Below are positions 5,113-6,356 of a DNA stretch of 6,356 nt, in pieces; within the stretch, counting starts at the first letter, position 1, and every line of letters starts with the position of its first letter. The position numbers were made by a program, and so were the translations under genes. Below the pieces are notes generated by a model. It saw nothing but the letters and a program-made list of their open reading frames with translations, did no database searches and was not told where the DNA came from. The DNA comes from Chloroflexota bacterium (GTDB taxonomy: Bacteria; Chloroflexota; Dehalococcoidia; SHYB01): NCBI GenBank assembly GCA_016200725.1, contig JACQEE010000143.1, forward strand, positions 1 to 6,356, given 5' to 3'.

Positions 5113-5898
5113 ATGAAACTCGAAGTGATCGGCTGCGTGGGGAACTCGCCGACGGCCGAAGATGTTTGCCCGTGCTACCTCGTCAGCCACGGCGCAACGC
5201 GACTGCTGCTCGAGTGCGGGACCGGCTCGTTGCACCTTCTCCAGCAGCGGGTGGCGCTGCGCGACCTCTCGGCGGTGGTCATCACGCACATGCACTCCGA
5301 CCACTTCCTCGACCTCGTCCCCCTCGCGGGGCGCCTGCTCGTCGAGCAGCAAAGCACGGGCCAAGCACGAAGGCTGCGTATCCTGCTGCCGCCGGGAGGG
5401 AAGGCGATCCTGGAAGACATCCGAGACCTCCTCGTGCGCCACCGATTGACGATCCTGACGCGGAAGATGTTCGAAGTGTTGGCCATCGAGGAGTTCGCGC
5501 AGCCGAGCAGGGTGCGGATCGGTGACATGACTGTCCACCTCTCGGCGCCCGTCGAGCACGACGTCATCACATCGGCGGTGCGCGTCGAAGCGGGCGGCAA
5601 GGCGCTGTGCTACTCGGGCGATTGCGCGCCATGCGAGGCTATCGAGGCGAGCGCTCGCGGCGTCGATCTATTTCTCTGCGGGGCGGCCTATGCGCAACGG
5701 CCTGCGAAGCGCACCATCCTGCACATGTCGCCGGAAGAGGCGGGCGAGATCGCGGCGCGCGCCGGGGTGAAGCGCCTCGTGCTCACCAAGTTCTCGCGGT
5801 CGGACGCGGCATGGAAGCAGGCATATCTGCCGCGGGCGCGGGAGACGTTCGTGGGCGAGGTGACGCTGGCGCAGCATGGGCTGGTGGTGGAGGTGTAG
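5113..5898 (+). CDS. Metallo-beta-lactamase-fold hydrolase, RNase Z-like
   Basis: This 261-residue protein has the MBL fold. The metal-binding motif HMHSDH is at 59-64, H149 lies in VEHD, D170 in YSGD, and H204 in HMSPEEAGEIA. These match the usual order of ligands and the HST-type motif of RNase Z-like proteins. The last expected ligand, the His of L-T-H-(F/I)-S, is a lysine (K226 in VLTKFSRSD). RNase Z-like members process tRNA 3' ends, but this protein seems to lack an exosite arm, and many relatives are hydrolases of unknown substrate, so a general call is safer. ATG at 5113 has GGAGG (5103-5107) five bases before it, and the second residue starts the typical KLEVIGCVGNSP strand. An in-frame ATG at 4945 lies inside the divergent LLM gene and is rejected. 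The gene is followed by a repeat cluster. Confidence 0.9.
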   Translation: MKLEVIGCVGNSPTAEDVCPCYLVSHGATRLLLECGTGSLHLLQQRVALRDLSAVVITHMHSDHFLDLVPLAGRLLVEQQSTGQARRLRILLPPGGKAILEDIRDLLVRHRLTILTRKMFEVLAIEEFAQPSRVRIGDMTVHLSAPVEHDVITSAVRVEAGGKALCYSGDCAPCEAIEASARGVDLFLCGAAYAQRPAKRTILHMSPEEAGEIAARAGVKRLVLTKFSRSDAAWKQAYLPRARETFVGEVTLAQHGLVVEV

Positions 5899-5900
5899 GG

Positions 5901-5951
5901 CCTCACCCGTCCGCCTGCGGCGGACACCCTCTCCATCGGAGATGGAGAGGG
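5901..5951 (+). repeat. Two-hairpin palindromic repeat, intergenic copy
   Basis: CCTCACCC is followed by GTCCGCC-TGC-GGCGGAC (5909-5925) and an 11-bp stem CCCTCTCCATC-GGA-GATGGAGAGGG (5927-5951). It begins three bases after the MBL stop codon. It has the same architecture as the intragenic copy at 4327-4379, with three compensated base-pair differences in the stems. There is no T-run, so intrinsic termination is unlikely, but it may stabilise the 3' end of the mRNA. Confidence 0.85.
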
Positions 5952-5962
5952 GAAGACCCCCG

Positions 5963-6016
5963 CCTCAGGTCCTTCGACTACCCCTTCGACTACGCTCAGG
6001 GCTTCGGCTGGGAGAG
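5963..6016 (+). repeat. CTTCGACTACGCTCAGG-type intergenic repeat
   Basis: CCTTCGACTA occurs twice (5971-5980 and 5983-5992), followed by CGCTCAGGGCTTCGGCTGGG. This kind of sequence is known to me as a dispersed intergenic repeat in several high-GC bacteria. It carries no plausible gene. Its translation (FDYPFDYAQGFG) is a familiar artefact in ORF predictions. Confidence 0.6.
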
Positions 6017-6035
6017 GACGTAGGCCAAGAACAGA

Positions 6036-6054
6036 GGGCGACCGTCGGTCGCCC
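6036..6054. repeat. Palindromic repeat GGGCGACCG-T-CGGTCGCCC
   Basis: A perfect 9-bp inverted repeat surrounds one central base; as RNA, an 8-bp stem with a GTC loop is more realistic. It abuts the minus-strand stop codon at 6055-6057, so transcripts of the dehydrogenase gene end their coding part directly at the hairpin. It lacks a T-run. It closes a cluster of three different repeats between two genes that converge. Confidence 0.75.
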
Positions 6055-6356
6055 CTACGGAGTCAACTGCTGCTCGACCCATTCGGCGACATCGCTGCCG
6101 GTGCCTGTACGCGCGGCGAAGCGCTTCGCTACGACGACATCCTTGCGAATGAGGTCTGCGCCGTGCCGCGAGGCGTTCGGGCCAAGCAGGGCGTCGGCGA
6201 CGGTGAGCCCAAACGAGCGGGCACTGCCGGTGGAGAGGAAGTCGAGGAGTTGCTTGCGCGGGATGCCGGAGCGTTCGCCGAGATCGAGGCAGCGCTTGGC
6301 GAGAGCGAGATTCCCGGCGAAGAGCAGGTTGTTGACGAGTTTGCCCGCGCTGCCCA
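6055..6356 (-). CDS. 3-hydroxyisobutyrate dehydrogenase-like protein, C-terminal part (partial)
   Basis: Read from the right edge leftward, 99 residues end at a TAG (6057-6055); the start lies beyond the window. The visible part opens with GSAGKLVNNLLFAGNLALAK, matching the family's substrate and catalytic motif G-x-G-x-x-x-K-x-x-N-N, in which K5 of the fragment is the expected catalytic lysine. Then come ERSGIPRKQLLDFLSTGSARS and the all-helical end of the C-terminal domain, with LIRKDVVVAKRFA matching the usual K-D-x-x-x-A region. The family oxidises beta-hydroxyacids with NAD(P). The Rossmann domain is outside the window, so cofactor and substrate cannot be judged. It converges on the MBL gene, with a repeat cluster in between. 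Confidence 0.88.
   Translation of the reverse strand, partial: GSAGKLVNNLLFAGNLALAKRCLDLGERSGIPRKQLLDFLSTGSARSFGLTVADALLGPNASRHGADLIRKDVVVAKRFAARTGTGSDVAEWVEQQLTP

Noticed and set aside
5607..6023. 138-codon plus-strand ORF running through the MBL gene end and the repeats.
   Set aside because: It is out of frame with the MBL gene and its end (FDYPFDYAQGFG) is translated repeat sequence.

Overview
The window comes from a high-GC bacterium. An F420-type luciferase-like oxidoreductase, an amidohydrolase-2 protein, a hydroxyacid dehydrogenase and dispersed GC-rich palindromic repeats together suggest Chloroflexota, with Actinomycetota as an alternative. This is inference from gene content only. 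No rRNA, tRNA, CRISPR array or transposase was seen.

Left part (1-2880). The 3' end of an NHL-repeat protein gene (1-273) is followed by a 432-base gap. That gap holds a short protein-like element (323-426) and an operator-like array of four 5-bp half-sites at an exact 11-bp period (571-608). Next come a stand-alone OmpR-type winged-helix regulator lacking a receiver domain (706-1083), a 38-residue single-pass membrane protein (1150-1266) and an AMT1-like ammonium transporter (1339-2817) closed by a strong intrinsic terminator (2838-2877). A second four-site array with the same 11-bp period (1060-1097) straddles the end of the regulator gene, just upstream of the membrane protein and transporter. 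Both arrays resemble the GlnR/OmpR-family operators that control nitrogen genes. The reading proposed here is a compact nitrogen-control island of operator, regulator, operator, small membrane protein and transporter, with no PII (glnK) gene beside it.

Middle (2880-4134). A second copy of the 323-426 element (2963-3064) contains a 24-codon ORF with a good ribosome binding site. It precedes an amidohydrolase-2 family gene (3103-4134).

Right part (4131-6356). An F420-dependent luciferase-like monooxygenase-fold gene lies on the minus strand and converges on the amidohydrolase, the two sharing one CTAG as both stop codons. A two-hairpin repeat lies in frame inside it. A metallo-beta-lactamase-fold hydrolase (5113-5898) is divergent from it across 61 bases. 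After the hydrolase comes a cluster of three intergenic repeats, one of the same family as the intragenic repeat. The window ends in the C-terminal part of a 3-hydroxyisobutyrate-dehydrogenase-like gene on the minus strand (6055-6356).
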